This document shows, one piece after another, positions 41,847 to 51,507 of a DNA stretch of 64,000 nucleotides; the first letter of the stretch is position 1, and each line of letters begins with the position of its first letter. A program made the position numbers and the translations under genes. This DNA is from Streptomyces sp. SID12501 (lineage in GTDB: Bacteria; Actinomycetota; Actinomycetes; Streptomycetales; Streptomycetaceae), in NCBI RefSeq assembly GCF_010550245.1, contig NZ_JAAGLU010000013.1, positions 1 through 64,000 of the forward strand. Reading direction: 5' to 3'. Under the pieces are notes generated by a model, which was not told where the DNA came from, did not search any database, and worked only from the letters and a program-made list of their open reading frames with translations.

Positions 41847-42762
41847 AGCGGATCCTCGGGTCGAGTACGGCGTACAGGAGGTCGACGAGCAGGTTGGCGA
41901 CCAGGAAGACGAGGACGAGGACGGTCACGAAGCCGACGACCGTCTGGGTGTTCTGGCGGAGGATGCCCTGGTAGAGCTGGTAGCCGACGCCGTGGATGTT
42001 GAAGATCCGCTCGGTGACGATCGCGCCGCCCATCAGCGCGCCGACGTCCGTGCCGATGAAGGTGACCACGGGGATGAGCGAGTTGCGGAGCAGGTGGCGG
42101 GTGATCACCCGACGCCTGGGCAGGCCCTTGGCGACCGCTGTACGGACGTAGTCGGAGCGTTTGTTCTCGGCGATGGACGTGCGGGTCAGACGGGTCACGT
42201 ACGCGAGTGAGACCGAGGCCAGGACCAGGCCCGGCACGATCAGTTCGTCGAAGGGGGCGTCCGTCGACACCGAGGGCTTGATCCAGCCCCACTCGACGCC
42301 CAGCAGCAGCTGGAGCAGCAGACCGGTGACGAAGGTCGGTACCGAGATGACGACCAGGGTGACCAGGAGCACGCCGGTGTCGACGGGCCTGCCGCGGCGC
42401 AGGCCCGTGATCACGCCCAGGGTGATGCCGATGACGACCTCCAGGACGACCGCCACGACGGTGAGCCGGATGGTGACGGGGAACGCCGTCGACATCAGCT
42501 CGGTGACCTTCTGGCCGTTGAAGGCGGTGCCGAAGTCGCCGGTGAAGACGTTGCCCATGTAGGTCAGGTATTGCTGCCACACGGGCTTGTCGAGGCCGAA
42601 CTCCTTGCGGAGCTGGGCGGCCGTGGCCGGGTCGCACTGCCGGTCGCCGCAGAGGCCCGCGATGGGGTCGCCCATCACGTTGACCATCAGGAAGATCAAC
42701 AGTGTGGCGCCGATGAAGACCGGGATCATCTGCAGCAGACGCCGGATTACGTACCGTCCCAT
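41839..42762 (-). CDS. Peptide ABC importer permease (DppB type)
   Basis: 307-residue permease, six helices. N-terminus YVIRRLLQMIPVFIGATLLIFLMVNVMGDP, EAA loop AKGLPRRRVITRHLLRNSLIPVVTFIG and C-terminus LVDLLYAVLDPRIRYA are typical of DppB. ATG at 42762 has GGAG close upstream. The C-terminus is identical over the last residues to the permease that enters the window at its right edge. Confidence 0.93.
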   Translation of the reverse strand: MGRYVIRRLLQMIPVFIGATLLIFLMVNVMGDPIAGLCGDRQCDPATAAQLRKEFGLDKPVWQQYLTYMGNVFTGDFGTAFNGQKVTELMSTAFPVTIRLTVVAVVLEVVIGITLGVITGLRRGRPVDTGVLLVTLVVISVPTFVTGLLLQLLLGVEWGWIKPSVSTDAPFDELIVPGLVLASVSLAYVTRLTRTSIAENKRSDYVRTAVAKGLPRRRVITRHLLRNSLIPVVTFIGTDVGALMGGAIVTERIFNIHGVGYQLYQGILRQNTQTVVGFVTVLVLVFLVANLLVDLLYAVLDPRIRYA

Positions 42763-42851
42763 GAGGGCTCCGGAGATAGGAGATGGAGATGGTGGGACAG
42801 CCGTCCGTGAACGGCTGTCCCTGCGGCTCGGAGGCTCGGAGGCTCGGCCGG

Positions 42852-44501
42852 TCAGCTGACCTTGATCTCGCTGTACACGGGCAGGCTGAACGGGCTCAGG
42901 GCCACGTTCGAGAGGCGCTCCGAGTAGCCGGCGCTGCCGTTCTGGTACCAGAGCGGGATGGCGCCCATGTCGTCCCGCAGGACCTCCTCGGCCTGCTGGA
43001 ACAGGCCGACGGCCTTGGCCCGGTCGGTCTCCGCGTTGGCCTGGTCGACGAGCTTGTCGAACTCCTTGCTGGTCCACTTGCCGTCGTTGGAGGAGGCGTT
43101 GGTGTAGTAGAGCGGCTGGAGGAAGTTCTGGATGAGCGGGTAGTCCATCTGCCAGCCGGCCCGGAAGGGGCCCGACATCTTCGACTGGGTGATCTGGTTG
43201 CGGTAGTCGGCGAAGGTGCCGACGGGGTTGCCGACGCAGGCCTTGTCGTTGTCGAGCACGTTGTTGACGCTGTTGCAGACCGCGTCGACCCACTGCTTGT
43301 GCGAGCCGGCGTCCGCGTTGTACGAGATCTTGACCTGTCCGCCGGGGAACCCGCCGCCCTCCTCGATGAGCTTCTTGGCCTCCTCGGGGTCGTATTCGCA
43401 GGCGTCGCCGCACAGGCCTTCCTTGAAGCCGCCCTCCTCACCGAGGACGGGTGAGGTCCAGTCGGTGGCGGGGGTGCGGGTCTTCTGGAAGATCGTGTCG
43501 GTGATCTGCTCGCGGTTGATCGCGCGGGAGAGCCCGGTGCGGACCTTCTCCATGCCGGGCTTGTTCCAGTCCTTGTCGTAGAACGGGAAGGAGAGGGTCT
43601 GGATGATGCCGGCGGGTGTGTTGATGTACCGGTCGCCGAGGTCGCTCTTGACGTTCCTGAGCTGAGCGGCGGGCACGTCGTCGACGAGGTCGAGGTTGCC
43701 GGCCATCAGGTCGGTGTAGGCGGTGTTGTTGTCGGTGTAGACCTTGAGGTCGACGCCGCCGTTCTGCGCCTTGTCCGTGCCGGAGTAGGCGTCCCACCTG
43801 CGCAGGGACATCTGCGCGCCCTTGGTGTACGAGTCGATCGAGTACGGGCCGTTACCGACGGGCTTGCTCACCCAGGCCGCGTGGTCCTTGAAGAAGGCCT
43901 GGGGCAGCGGCGAGAAGGCCGCGTAGCCGAGGGTGTCGGGGAAGGTCGAGAACTTCTGGTTGAGCTTGACGGTGAAGGTGTCGGTGCCGGTCACCGCGAG
44001 CCCGGAGAGGGTGTCGGCGGTCTGCTTGCCGCCGTCCTCGGGGTGCGCTTTGTCGTAGCCGTCGATGTAGCCGAAGAAGTACGCGTTCTTCTGGTTGTTC
44101 TTCAGGCTGGCGCCGTAGTTCCAGGCGTCGACGAACGACTTGGCAGTGACGGCCTCGCCGTTGCTGAACTTCCAGCCGTTCTTGATGGTGACGGTGAAGT
44201 TCTGCGAGTCGGTCGTCTCGATCTTCTCGGCCATCATGTTGTTGGCCTTGCCGGTCTTGGGGTCGTACCGTTTCAGACCGCGGAAGATCATGTCGAGGAC
44301 CTTGGCGCCCTGCACCTCGTTGGTGTTGGCGGGCTCCAGCGGGTTCTGCGGGTCGCCCCAGGACGAGCTGAGGGTGCCGCTGCCGCTGCCGTCGCCGCTG
44401 CCGCTGCCGCCGCCGCTGTCGTCACCGCCCCCGCAGGCGGTCGCCGTGAGGGCTACCGCCACCGCGCATGCGGCCCATCGGGCGTGCGTGGCTCCACGCA
44501 T
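42852..44501 (-). CDS. Extracellular solute-binding lipoprotein, family 5 (peptide)
   Basis: 549-residue SBP_bac_5 protein. Signal peptide with lipobox TATACGGG (lipid anchor at Cys about 23), a Gly/Ser spacer, then the binding domain (NTNEVQGAKVLDMIFRGLKRYD, WKFSNGEAVTAKSFVDAWNY, VGNGPYSIDSYTKGAQMSLRRW). It captures oligopeptides outside the membrane for operon 1. GGAGG precedes ATG 44501. It is divergent from the next transporter set over 280 bases. Confidence 0.94.
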   Translation of the reverse strand: MRGATHARWAACAVAVALTATACGGGDDSGGGSGSGDGSGSGTLSSSWGDPQNPLEPANTNEVQGAKVLDMIFRGLKRYDPKTGKANNMMAEKIETTDSQNFTVTIKNGWKFSNGEAVTAKSFVDAWNYGASLKNNQKNAYFFGYIDGYDKAHPEDGGKQTADTLSGLAVTGTDTFTVKLNQKFSTFPDTLGYAAFSPLPQAFFKDHAAWVSKPVGNGPYSIDSYTKGAQMSLRRWDAYSGTDKAQNGGVDLKVYTDNNTAYTDLMAGNLDLVDDVPAAQLRNVKSDLGDRYINTPAGIIQTLSFPFYDKDWNKPGMEKVRTGLSRAINREQITDTIFQKTRTPATDWTSPVLGEEGGFKEGLCGDACEYDPEEAKKLIEEGGGFPGGQVKISYNADAGSHKQWVDAVCNSVNNVLDNDKACVGNPVGTFADYRNQITQSKMSGPFRAGWQMDYPLIQNFLQPLYYTNASSNDGKWTSKEFDKLVDQANAETDRAKAVGLFQQAEEVLRDDMGAIPLWYQNGSAGYSERLSNVALSPFSLPVYSEIKVS

Positions 44502-44781
44502 GGAGTGCCTCCAGTTCAGTGCGCCGTACCGTTACCGGCAAATATCGGCGCACAGCACCCATACCGCACGTCTACTCGGCCCGTCCGGGTTTACCTCCCG
44601 CTTTGGTCATGGCCGTCCAAAGCCGACCCAAGTGACGCACCACCCTCGGGTCAAAGGACAAAAGTCCAGATCAAAGGCACCAACGAAGCATTGACGCCGA
44701 CTGAACCAGCGCTGAAAAGTCACGTTCAGCCCGCTGCTCTGCTGTACGCGGGACCCCTCACCACTCCGGGCCTGGAGCACC

Positions 44782-45810
44782 ATGACCTCGCCTATGCCTT
44801 CCGCCACCGCACCCCAGGTGGCGGCCGATTCCGGTGCCGCGGGGCCGGCGCCATCCGCGCCTGCCCGCGGCGGCACCGGCCGCTCGCCGGGGCGGATCGC
44901 CTGGCTGCGCTTCCGGCGCGACCGCACCGGCGTCGTCTCGGCCGTCGTGGTCGTGCTGTTCTTCGTGGCGGGCATCGGCGCCCCGCTGATCTCCAAGGTC
45001 TACGGCAAGGACCCGTACACGACATACGGCCAGAACGGCACCGGTCTGCTCAACGAGTTCGGGTTCCCGATCCGGCCCAACGGCGGCATCAGCGGCGGCT
45101 TCTGGTTCGGGGTCGAACCGCAGCTCGGCCGGGACGTCTTCACCCTGCTGATCTACGGCATCCGCAACTCGCTGCTCATCGCCACGGTGACGACAGCGCT
45201 GGTCACCCTGCTCGGCATCGCCGTCGGTCTCACCGCCGGCTATCTGGGCGGGCGCATCGACGGCTTCGTCGGCCGAGTCATCGACATCCTGCTGGCGTTC
45301 CCCTCCACCCTGTTCTTCATCGCCTTCTGGCCGGTGATGATCTCGATCTTCGTGTCGCCGGAGGAGAACACCCCGACCTGGCTGACCGTCGTCAGCCTCA
45401 TCTCCGTGATGACCGCGTTCGGCTGGGCTCCCCTCGCCCGGCTGCTGCGCGGTGAGGTACTCGCCCTGCGCGAGCGGGAGTTCGTCGAGTCCGCCAAGGT
45501 CACCGGCGCCTCACCGGCCCGGATCGTGTTCCGGGAGCTGCTGCCCAACCTGTGGACCCCGATCCTCATCCAGGCCACCCTCGCGCTGCCCATGTACGTC
45601 ACCACCGAGGCGGCGCTCGCCTTCCTCGGGGTCGGGCTCAGCGACCCCACACCCGACTGGGGCGTGATGATCCAGCGCGGGGCGCAGGTCTACCAGAACG
45701 ACATCACCTACATGCTCTTCCCCGGCCTGTCGATGGTGATCTTCGTGATCGCCTTCAACCTCCTCGGCGACTCCGTGCGCGACGCACTGGACCCGAAAAC
45801 CAGGCGCTGA
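44782..45810 (+). CDS. Peptide ABC importer permease (DppC type; BldKA-like position)
   Basis: 342-residue permease heading operon 2. The N-terminal 35 residues are Ala/Pro/Ser-rich. Helices follow from VVSAVVVVLFFVAGIGAPLI; an enlarged first extracellular loop (TTYGQNGTGLLNEFGFPIRPNGGISGGFWFG) is unusual for DppC. EAA loop AKVTGASPARIVFRELLPNLWTPILI and C-terminus LLGDSVRDALDPKTRR are canonical. Gene order permease-binding protein-permease-ATPase is that described for bldKA-bldKD in S. coelicolor, so it may be bldKA (inference). Confidence 0.88.
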   Translation: MTSPMPSATAPQVAADSGAAGPAPSAPARGGTGRSPGRIAWLRFRRDRTGVVSAVVVVLFFVAGIGAPLISKVYGKDPYTTYGQNGTGLLNEFGFPIRPNGGISGGFWFGVEPQLGRDVFTLLIYGIRNSLLIATVTTALVTLLGIAVGLTAGYLGGRIDGFVGRVIDILLAFPSTLFFIAFWPVMISIFVSPEENTPTWLTVVSLISVMTAFGWAPLARLLRGEVLALREREFVESAKVTGASPARIVFRELLPNLWTPILIQATLALPMYVTTEAALAFLGVGLSDPTPDWGVMIQRGAQVYQNDITYMLFPGLSMVIFVIAFNLLGDSVRDALDPKTRR

Positions 45811-45883
45811 ACAACGGCGCCGGCCTCCTCCTCTCCCCCCGCACGGGAAACACCCCTTCTCCCTGATTCAGGCAGGAAACCCC

Positions 45884-47668
45884 ATGTCTCTCTCGCGCAG
45901 AAACTTCGTCATCGCCACCTCGGTAGCCGCCGGCGGCTCCATGGTCCTGTCCGCGTGCAGCAGCGGTGGTGGAGGCGGTGACGGTACGTCGGGGAGCGGC
46001 GCGGTCGCGGCCGGCAAGTACTCGTCGGTCAGCATCGGCACCAAGGCGGACTCCACGGGGCCCGCGCCGGAGATCCCGGGGGCGAAGAAGGGCGGCACGA
46101 TCCGGCCTATCGGCCCGCAGGACTTCTCGCACCTCGACCCGCAGCGCATCTACTTCGCGTGGAACTCCGAGATCGGCAACCTCTACATCCGCTGTCTGAC
46201 CGGCTACCGCGTCGACGGCGGCGCGATGAAGCTCGTCGGCGACCTCGCCACCGACACCGGCACCATGGCGGACGGCGGCAGGACCTGGACCTTCACCCTG
46301 AAGGACGGGCTGAAGTGGGAGGACGGCAGCGAGCTGACCGTCGAGGACGTACGGCACGGCATCGAGCGCGGCTTCGCCACCTTCACCACCGAGGGCGCCA
46401 CCTACCTCCAGGCCGCACTGACCGGCACCAACGACTTCCGCTCGGTCTACAAGGGCCCGTACAGCGGCAAGCACCTCGACTCGGTCGTCACGGACACCGC
46501 GAAGAAGACGATCACCTTCCACCTGAAGACGGCCCGCCCGGACCTCAACTGGACGCTGGCCATGCAGTCGTACGGAGCGGTGTCGGCCAAGCACGACACC
46601 AAGGAGAAGTACGACAAGGACCCGTTCTCCTGCGGTCCGTACCGGCTCAAGTCACACTCCGTCGACAAGTCGCTGACGGTGGTCCGCAACACCCACTGGG
46701 ACCCGGCGACCGACCCGATCCGCAACGCCTACCCGGACACGTTCGCCTTCGAGTTCGGCCCCGAGGCACTCCAGGCCACCGACCGGCTCATCGCGGACTC
46801 CGGGACCGACCAGTACGCGGTGATGGCGTACAGCGCGGTGCCGGCCGAGCGTATCCAGAAGGTGCTGACCACTCCCGACCTGAAGAGCCGTACCGTCGAC
46901 GGGCTGTCGGCCGGCCTGTACTACTACGCCATCAACTGCAGGCGGATCACCGATCTGAGAGTCCGTCAGGCCCTCAACTATGCCTGGCCGTTGCAGCAGA
47001 TCCGGACGATCTACGGCGGCCCCTCCGCCGGCGACTACGCGACCACGATCCTCGGCCCCGACATGGCGGGCCGGGTGAAGTTCGACATCTACGGCAAGCT
47101 GACGAAGCCGCAGGGCGACACCGCGAAGGCGAAGGCGCTGCTGAAGGAGGCCGGCAAGCTCGGTCAGAAGATCGTCTACACCTACCCGCAGGGCGCCAAC
47201 GACGCGTACGAGAAGACCAAGGTCGTCATCGCCAACGCCCTGAAGGAGGCCGGCTTCGACCCGGTCGTCAAGCCGGTGGAGTCGACCAGCTACTACGACC
47301 AGATCCAGCAGATCGACAACTCCTTCGACGTGATGTGGTTCGGCTGGTCCCCGGACTGGCCCACCGGCTACACCATGCTCCAACCCCTCTTCGACGGCCG
47401 GACGATCGCCAACGGCGCGAACAACGTCTCGCAGCTGAAGGTGAACTGGGTCGACGCGGCGATCGACAAGGCCGCCGCCCTCGCCGACCCGACGAAGGCC
47501 AACGCGGCGTGGGCAGCCCTGGACAAGGAGCTCATGGAGAAGGAGGCGCCGGTCATCCCCGAGACGTATCAGCGCCGCTTCTATCTGGGCGGCAGCAAGG
47601 TGGGCGGCGCCGAGTACGACCCCCTGAACTCGTCGTTCGTTCTCTACAAGCTGTACGCGAAGGCATAG
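45884..47668 (+). CDS. Solute-binding lipoprotein, family 5, with Tat-type signal (BldKB-like)
   Basis: 594-residue peptide-binding protein. The signal SLSRRNFVIATSVAAGGSMVLSAC combines a twin-arginine motif (SRRNFV) with a lipobox, so a Tat-exported lipoprotein is likely. The SBP_bac_5 domain spans about 65-590 (FSHLDPQRIYFAWNSEIGNLYIRCLTGYR, LKWEDGSELTVEDVRHGIERGF, VMWFGWSPDWPTGYTMLQPLFDG). Its position between two permease genes matches BldKB of the bldK operon. Ligand unknown. It precedes a dispersed repeat and the DppB gene. Confidence 0.9.
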   Translation: MSLSRRNFVIATSVAAGGSMVLSACSSGGGGGDGTSGSGAVAAGKYSSVSIGTKADSTGPAPEIPGAKKGGTIRPIGPQDFSHLDPQRIYFAWNSEIGNLYIRCLTGYRVDGGAMKLVGDLATDTGTMADGGRTWTFTLKDGLKWEDGSELTVEDVRHGIERGFATFTTEGATYLQAALTGTNDFRSVYKGPYSGKHLDSVVTDTAKKTITFHLKTARPDLNWTLAMQSYGAVSAKHDTKEKYDKDPFSCGPYRLKSHSVDKSLTVVRNTHWDPATDPIRNAYPDTFAFEFGPEALQATDRLIADSGTDQYAVMAYSAVPAERIQKVLTTPDLKSRTVDGLSAGLYYYAINCRRITDLRVRQALNYAWPLQQIRTIYGGPSAGDYATTILGPDMAGRVKFDIYGKLTKPQGDTAKAKALLKEAGKLGQKIVYTYPQGANDAYEKTKVVIANALKEAGFDPVVKPVESTSYYDQIQQIDNSFDVMWFGWSPDWPTGYTMLQPLFDGRTIANGANNVSQLKVNWVDAAIDKAAALADPTKANAAWAALDKELMEKEAPVIPETYQRRFYLGGSKVGGAEYDPLNSSFVLYKLYAKA

Positions 47669-47701
47669 GCAGTTCTTTTGCTTCAGGCCCGTGGGGGCTG
47701 G

Positions 47702-47723
47702 TCGCGCAGTTCCCCGCGCCCCT
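47702..47723. repeat. Dispersed GC-rich intergenic repeat, copy 3
   Basis: Exact 22-base core shared with 2307-2328 and 23615-23636. This copy is inside an operon, between the binding-protein and permease genes, so as a folded element it could reduce read-through into the permease and ATPase genes. Confidence 0.75.
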
Positions 47724-47814
47724 GACGGGGCGCTCCCGCACACCCGACCACTCCGGCACCGGTCCCGCCCACCAGGGACCGGTGCCGGGGGTTCCGCCAG
47801 GGAATCCGATCGCC

Positions 47815-48798
47815 ATGTTCCGCTTCATCCTCCGCCGGACACTCAGCGCGCTGATGATCCTCCTCGTCATCAGCGCGATCACCTTCGTCCTCTTCTACGT
47901 CGCCCCGCGCGACCCGGCCCGCAGCGCCTGCGGCAAGCTCTGCACGCCGGAGACGCTCGCGCTCGTCCGGCGCAACCTGGGCATCGACGACCCGCTGCCG
48001 GTGCAGTACTGGCACTGGCTGGCGGGCGTGTTCGTGGGCCGTGACTACAGCGGCCTCGGGCACTGCGCCGCGCCCTGCCTCGGCTACTCCTTCACCAACC
48101 ACGAGCCGGTCCTCGGCCTGATCACCAACCGCTTCCCCACCACGCTGTCCCTCACCCTGGGCAGCACGGTGGTCTTCGTGGTCCTCGGTGTCGGTACGGG
48201 CATGCTCGCGGCGGTGAAGCAGGGCCGGGCCCTGGACAAGATCGCTTCGTCGGTCTCGCTGATCGGCTCGTCCCTGCAGATCTACATCGTCGGCGTGGTG
48301 GCCATGTACTACCTCTCCGACCAGTGGGGCATCCTCCCCCGCCCCCAGGACAGCGTCGGCTTCAGCCAGGACCCGGTGGCCTGGTTCAAGGGCCTGCTGC
48401 TGCCCTGGTTCGTCCTCGCGATCATCTTCACCGCCAACTACACCCGGATGACCCGCTCCCAGCTCGTGGAGACCCTCGCCGAGGACTACGTCCGTACGGC
48501 CCGCGCCAAGGGCCTGTCCCGCCGCACGGTGTTCTTCCGGTTCGCCTGGCGGGGCGCGATGGGCCCGATCGTCACGATCCTGGGCCTCGACATCGGCTAT
48601 CTTCTCGGCGGCGCGATCATCACGGAGGAGACCTTCGGCCTGCACGGCATCGGTGCCCTGTCCATCAAGGCGGTACGGGACAACGACCTGCCGCTGCTGC
48701 TGGGGGTGGTCCTGGTGGCCGCGGCGGCGATCGTCGTGGCGAACATCGTGGTGGACGCGGTGTACGCGCTGATCGACCCGCGGATCAGGCTGGCGTAG
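47815..48798 (+). CDS. Peptide ABC importer permease (DppB type; BldKC-like position)
   Basis: 327-residue permease. N-terminus RFILRRTLSALMILLVISAITFVLFYVAPRDP, Cys-containing loop (CGKLCTPETLALVRRNLG; CAAPCLGYSF), EAA loop AKGLSRRTVFFRFAWRGAMGPIVTILG and C-terminus VVDAVYALIDPRIRLA. The four loop cysteines are unusual for DppB and may form outer disulfides. ATG at 47815 is weakly supported. It lies 146 bases after the binding-protein gene, with a dispersed repeat between. Confidence 0.9.
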   Translation: MFRFILRRTLSALMILLVISAITFVLFYVAPRDPARSACGKLCTPETLALVRRNLGIDDPLPVQYWHWLAGVFVGRDYSGLGHCAAPCLGYSFTNHEPVLGLITNRFPTTLSLTLGSTVVFVVLGVGTGMLAAVKQGRALDKIASSVSLIGSSLQIYIVGVVAMYYLSDQWGILPRPQDSVGFSQDPVAWFKGLLLPWFVLAIIFTANYTRMTRSQLVETLAEDYVRTARAKGLSRRTVFFRFAWRGAMGPIVTILGLDIGYLLGGAIITEETFGLHGIGALSIKAVRDNDLPLLLGVVLVAAAAIVVANIVVDAVYALIDPRIRLA

Positions 48799-48807
48799 GG
48801 GGACTTG

Positions 48808-49857
48808 ATGACCTCACCGCACGCCCCGCCGCCGGCCGAGCCCTTCCTCTCCGTGCGGGACCTGAAGGTCCACTTCGCCACCGACGACGGTGTGGTGCGG
48901 GCGGTGGACGGCCTGTCCTTCGACGTGGAACGCGGCCGGACCCTGGGCATCGTCGGCGAGTCCGGCTCGGGCAAGTCGGTGACGAACCTGGCGATCCTGG
49001 GCCTGCACGACCGTAGGCGCACGACGCTGTCCGGCGAGATCCTGCTCGACGGCAAGGAGTTGCTGACGGCGCGGGAGCGGGAACTGGAGAAGCTACGCGG
49101 CAGCAGGATGGCGATGATCTTCCAGGACGCGCTGACGTCCCTGTCACCGTTCCACACGGTGGGCCGGCAGATCGCGGAGACGTACGCCAAGCACACGGGC
49201 GCGTCCCGGAGGGATTCCAGGGCCCGTGCGGTGGAGATGCTGAGGCGCGTCGGCATCCCGCAGCCGGCACTCCGCGCCGACGACTACCCTCACCAGTTCT
49301 CCGGCGGTATGCGCCAACGGGTGATGATCGCCATGGCGTTGGTGTGCGACCCCGAACTCCTCATCGCCGACGAACCGACGACATCCCTGGACGTCACGGT
49401 CCAGGCCCAGATCATGGACCTGCTGGGGGACCTCCAGCAGGAGTTCGGCACGTCGATCGTCTTCATCACGCACGACCTCGGGGTCATCTCCCGTATGGCG
49501 GACGACATCCTGGTGATGTACGCGGGCCGGGCGGTGGAGCGAGGTACCCGGGCCGAGGTACTGAGGACGCCTGAACACCCGTACACCTGGGGCCTGTTGG
49601 GCTCGATGCCGACGCTGCGCTCCCCGGTGGACATCCCGCTGTCCCCGATCCCGGGCACGCCCCCGTCACTCCTCGACCCGCTCCCGGGCTGCCGCTTCGA
49701 GCCACGCTGCGCGTTCACGGAACAGGTCCCGGAGGGCCACTGCGCGACCCGGCGCCCCCTCCTGCCCCGTACGCCCGCCCATGGCGCCGCCTGCCATCTG
49801 ACGCCGGCGCAGCGCCGGGAGTTCCACGCGGACTACGTCACCGCGCAGGTCTGCTGA
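48808..49857 (+). CDS. Peptide ABC importer ATPase (DppD type; BldKD-like)
   Basis: 349-residue ATPase. Walker A GESGSGKSVTNLAILG, Q-loop FQDALTSLSPFHTVG, signature QFSGGMRQRVMIAMAL, Walker B LLIADEPTTSLDVT, C-terminal CRFEPRCAF. It is strikingly similar to the minus-strand ATPase at 51508-52569. No DppF partner follows; the gene abuts a convergent VOC gene (stops adjacent). The DppF at 50376-51494, on the other strand, may serve it (inference). Confidence 0.9.
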   Translation: MTSPHAPPPAEPFLSVRDLKVHFATDDGVVRAVDGLSFDVERGRTLGIVGESGSGKSVTNLAILGLHDRRRTTLSGEILLDGKELLTARERELEKLRGSRMAMIFQDALTSLSPFHTVGRQIAETYAKHTGASRRDSRARAVEMLRRVGIPQPALRADDYPHQFSGGMRQRVMIAMALVCDPELLIADEPTTSLDVTVQAQIMDLLGDLQQEFGTSIVFITHDLGVISRMADDILVMYAGRAVERGTRAEVLRTPEHPYTWGLLGSMPTLRSPVDIPLSPIPGTPPSLLDPLPGCRFEPRCAFTEQVPEGHCATRRPLLPRTPAHGAACHLTPAQRREFHADYVTAQVC

Positions 49858-50235
49858 TCAGCCCAGTTCTCCCCGCTCCACGCAGAACTCGTTGCCCTCG
49901 GGGTCGGCCATGAGCGCCCACCCGCCGCCGTCGGGCCTGCGGTGGTCCGCGACGACCCGGGCTCCGAGGGAGACGACCCGCTCGACCTCCTCGTCCCGGG
50001 TGCGCCCGTGCGGGCGCAGGTCGAGATGCAGGCGGTTCTTCACCGACTTGCCCTCCGGCACCTGGATGAACAGCAGCGTGGGCCCGCCGTCCGGGTCCTG
50101 GAGCACCGCCGCAGGGTCGCCGGGCTTGTCGTCGTCGGCCAGCGGGCGGCCGAACACCACGCTCCAGAACAGGCCGAGATCGTAGGGGTCACCGGTGGTG
50201 TCGAAGGTGATGTTGTGGATCGTCGGGAAAGACAA
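49858..50235 (-). CDS. VOC-superfamily (glyoxalase-like) protein
   Basis: 125-residue VOC protein, two beta-alpha-beta-beta-beta modules: IHNITFDTTGDPYDLGLFWSVVFGRPL and RLHLDLRPHGRTRDEEVERVVSLGARVVADHR, ending MADPEGNEFCVERGE with a metal-ligand-like Glu. Enzyme or binding role unknown. TTG at 50235 is chosen: GGAGG lies five bases upstream and the protein then starts at the domain. It is downstream of the bldKE-like gene but isolated from it by a hairpin. Confidence 0.85.
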   Translation of the reverse strand: MSFPTIHNITFDTTGDPYDLGLFWSVVFGRPLADDDKPGDPAAVLQDPDGGPTLLFIQVPEGKSVKNRLHLDLRPHGRTRDEEVERVVSLGARVVADHRRPDGGGWALMADPEGNEFCVERGELG

Positions 50236-50311
50236 CGAGGCCTCCAGGCCATGTGAGGGATACCGCGTGTGAGCGTCCCGGACCCGGCACCCGTGTGTCG
50301 AACGAATAAAA

Positions 50312-50347
50312 GCCGGGGGTGAGGAGCCGCTGCTCCTCACCCCCGGC
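50312..50347. terminator. Hairpin terminator downstream of bldKE-like gene
   Basis: Perfect 16-bp arms, 50312-50327 and 50332-50347, with a 4-base loop, just after the minus-strand ATPase gene. On the other side AATAAAA precedes it. Confidence 0.9.
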
Positions 50348-50375
50348 CGACTTCACGTCCCGGAATCCCGGAACC

Positions 50376-51494
<1,119 letters not shown>

Positions 51495-51507
51495 GTCTCG
51501 GTGCTCC

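Noticed and set aside
46159..48798. Apparent 879-residue fusion with a permease C-terminus
   Set aside because: The first 550 residues are the shadow of the binding-protein gene; the real permease begins at 47815.
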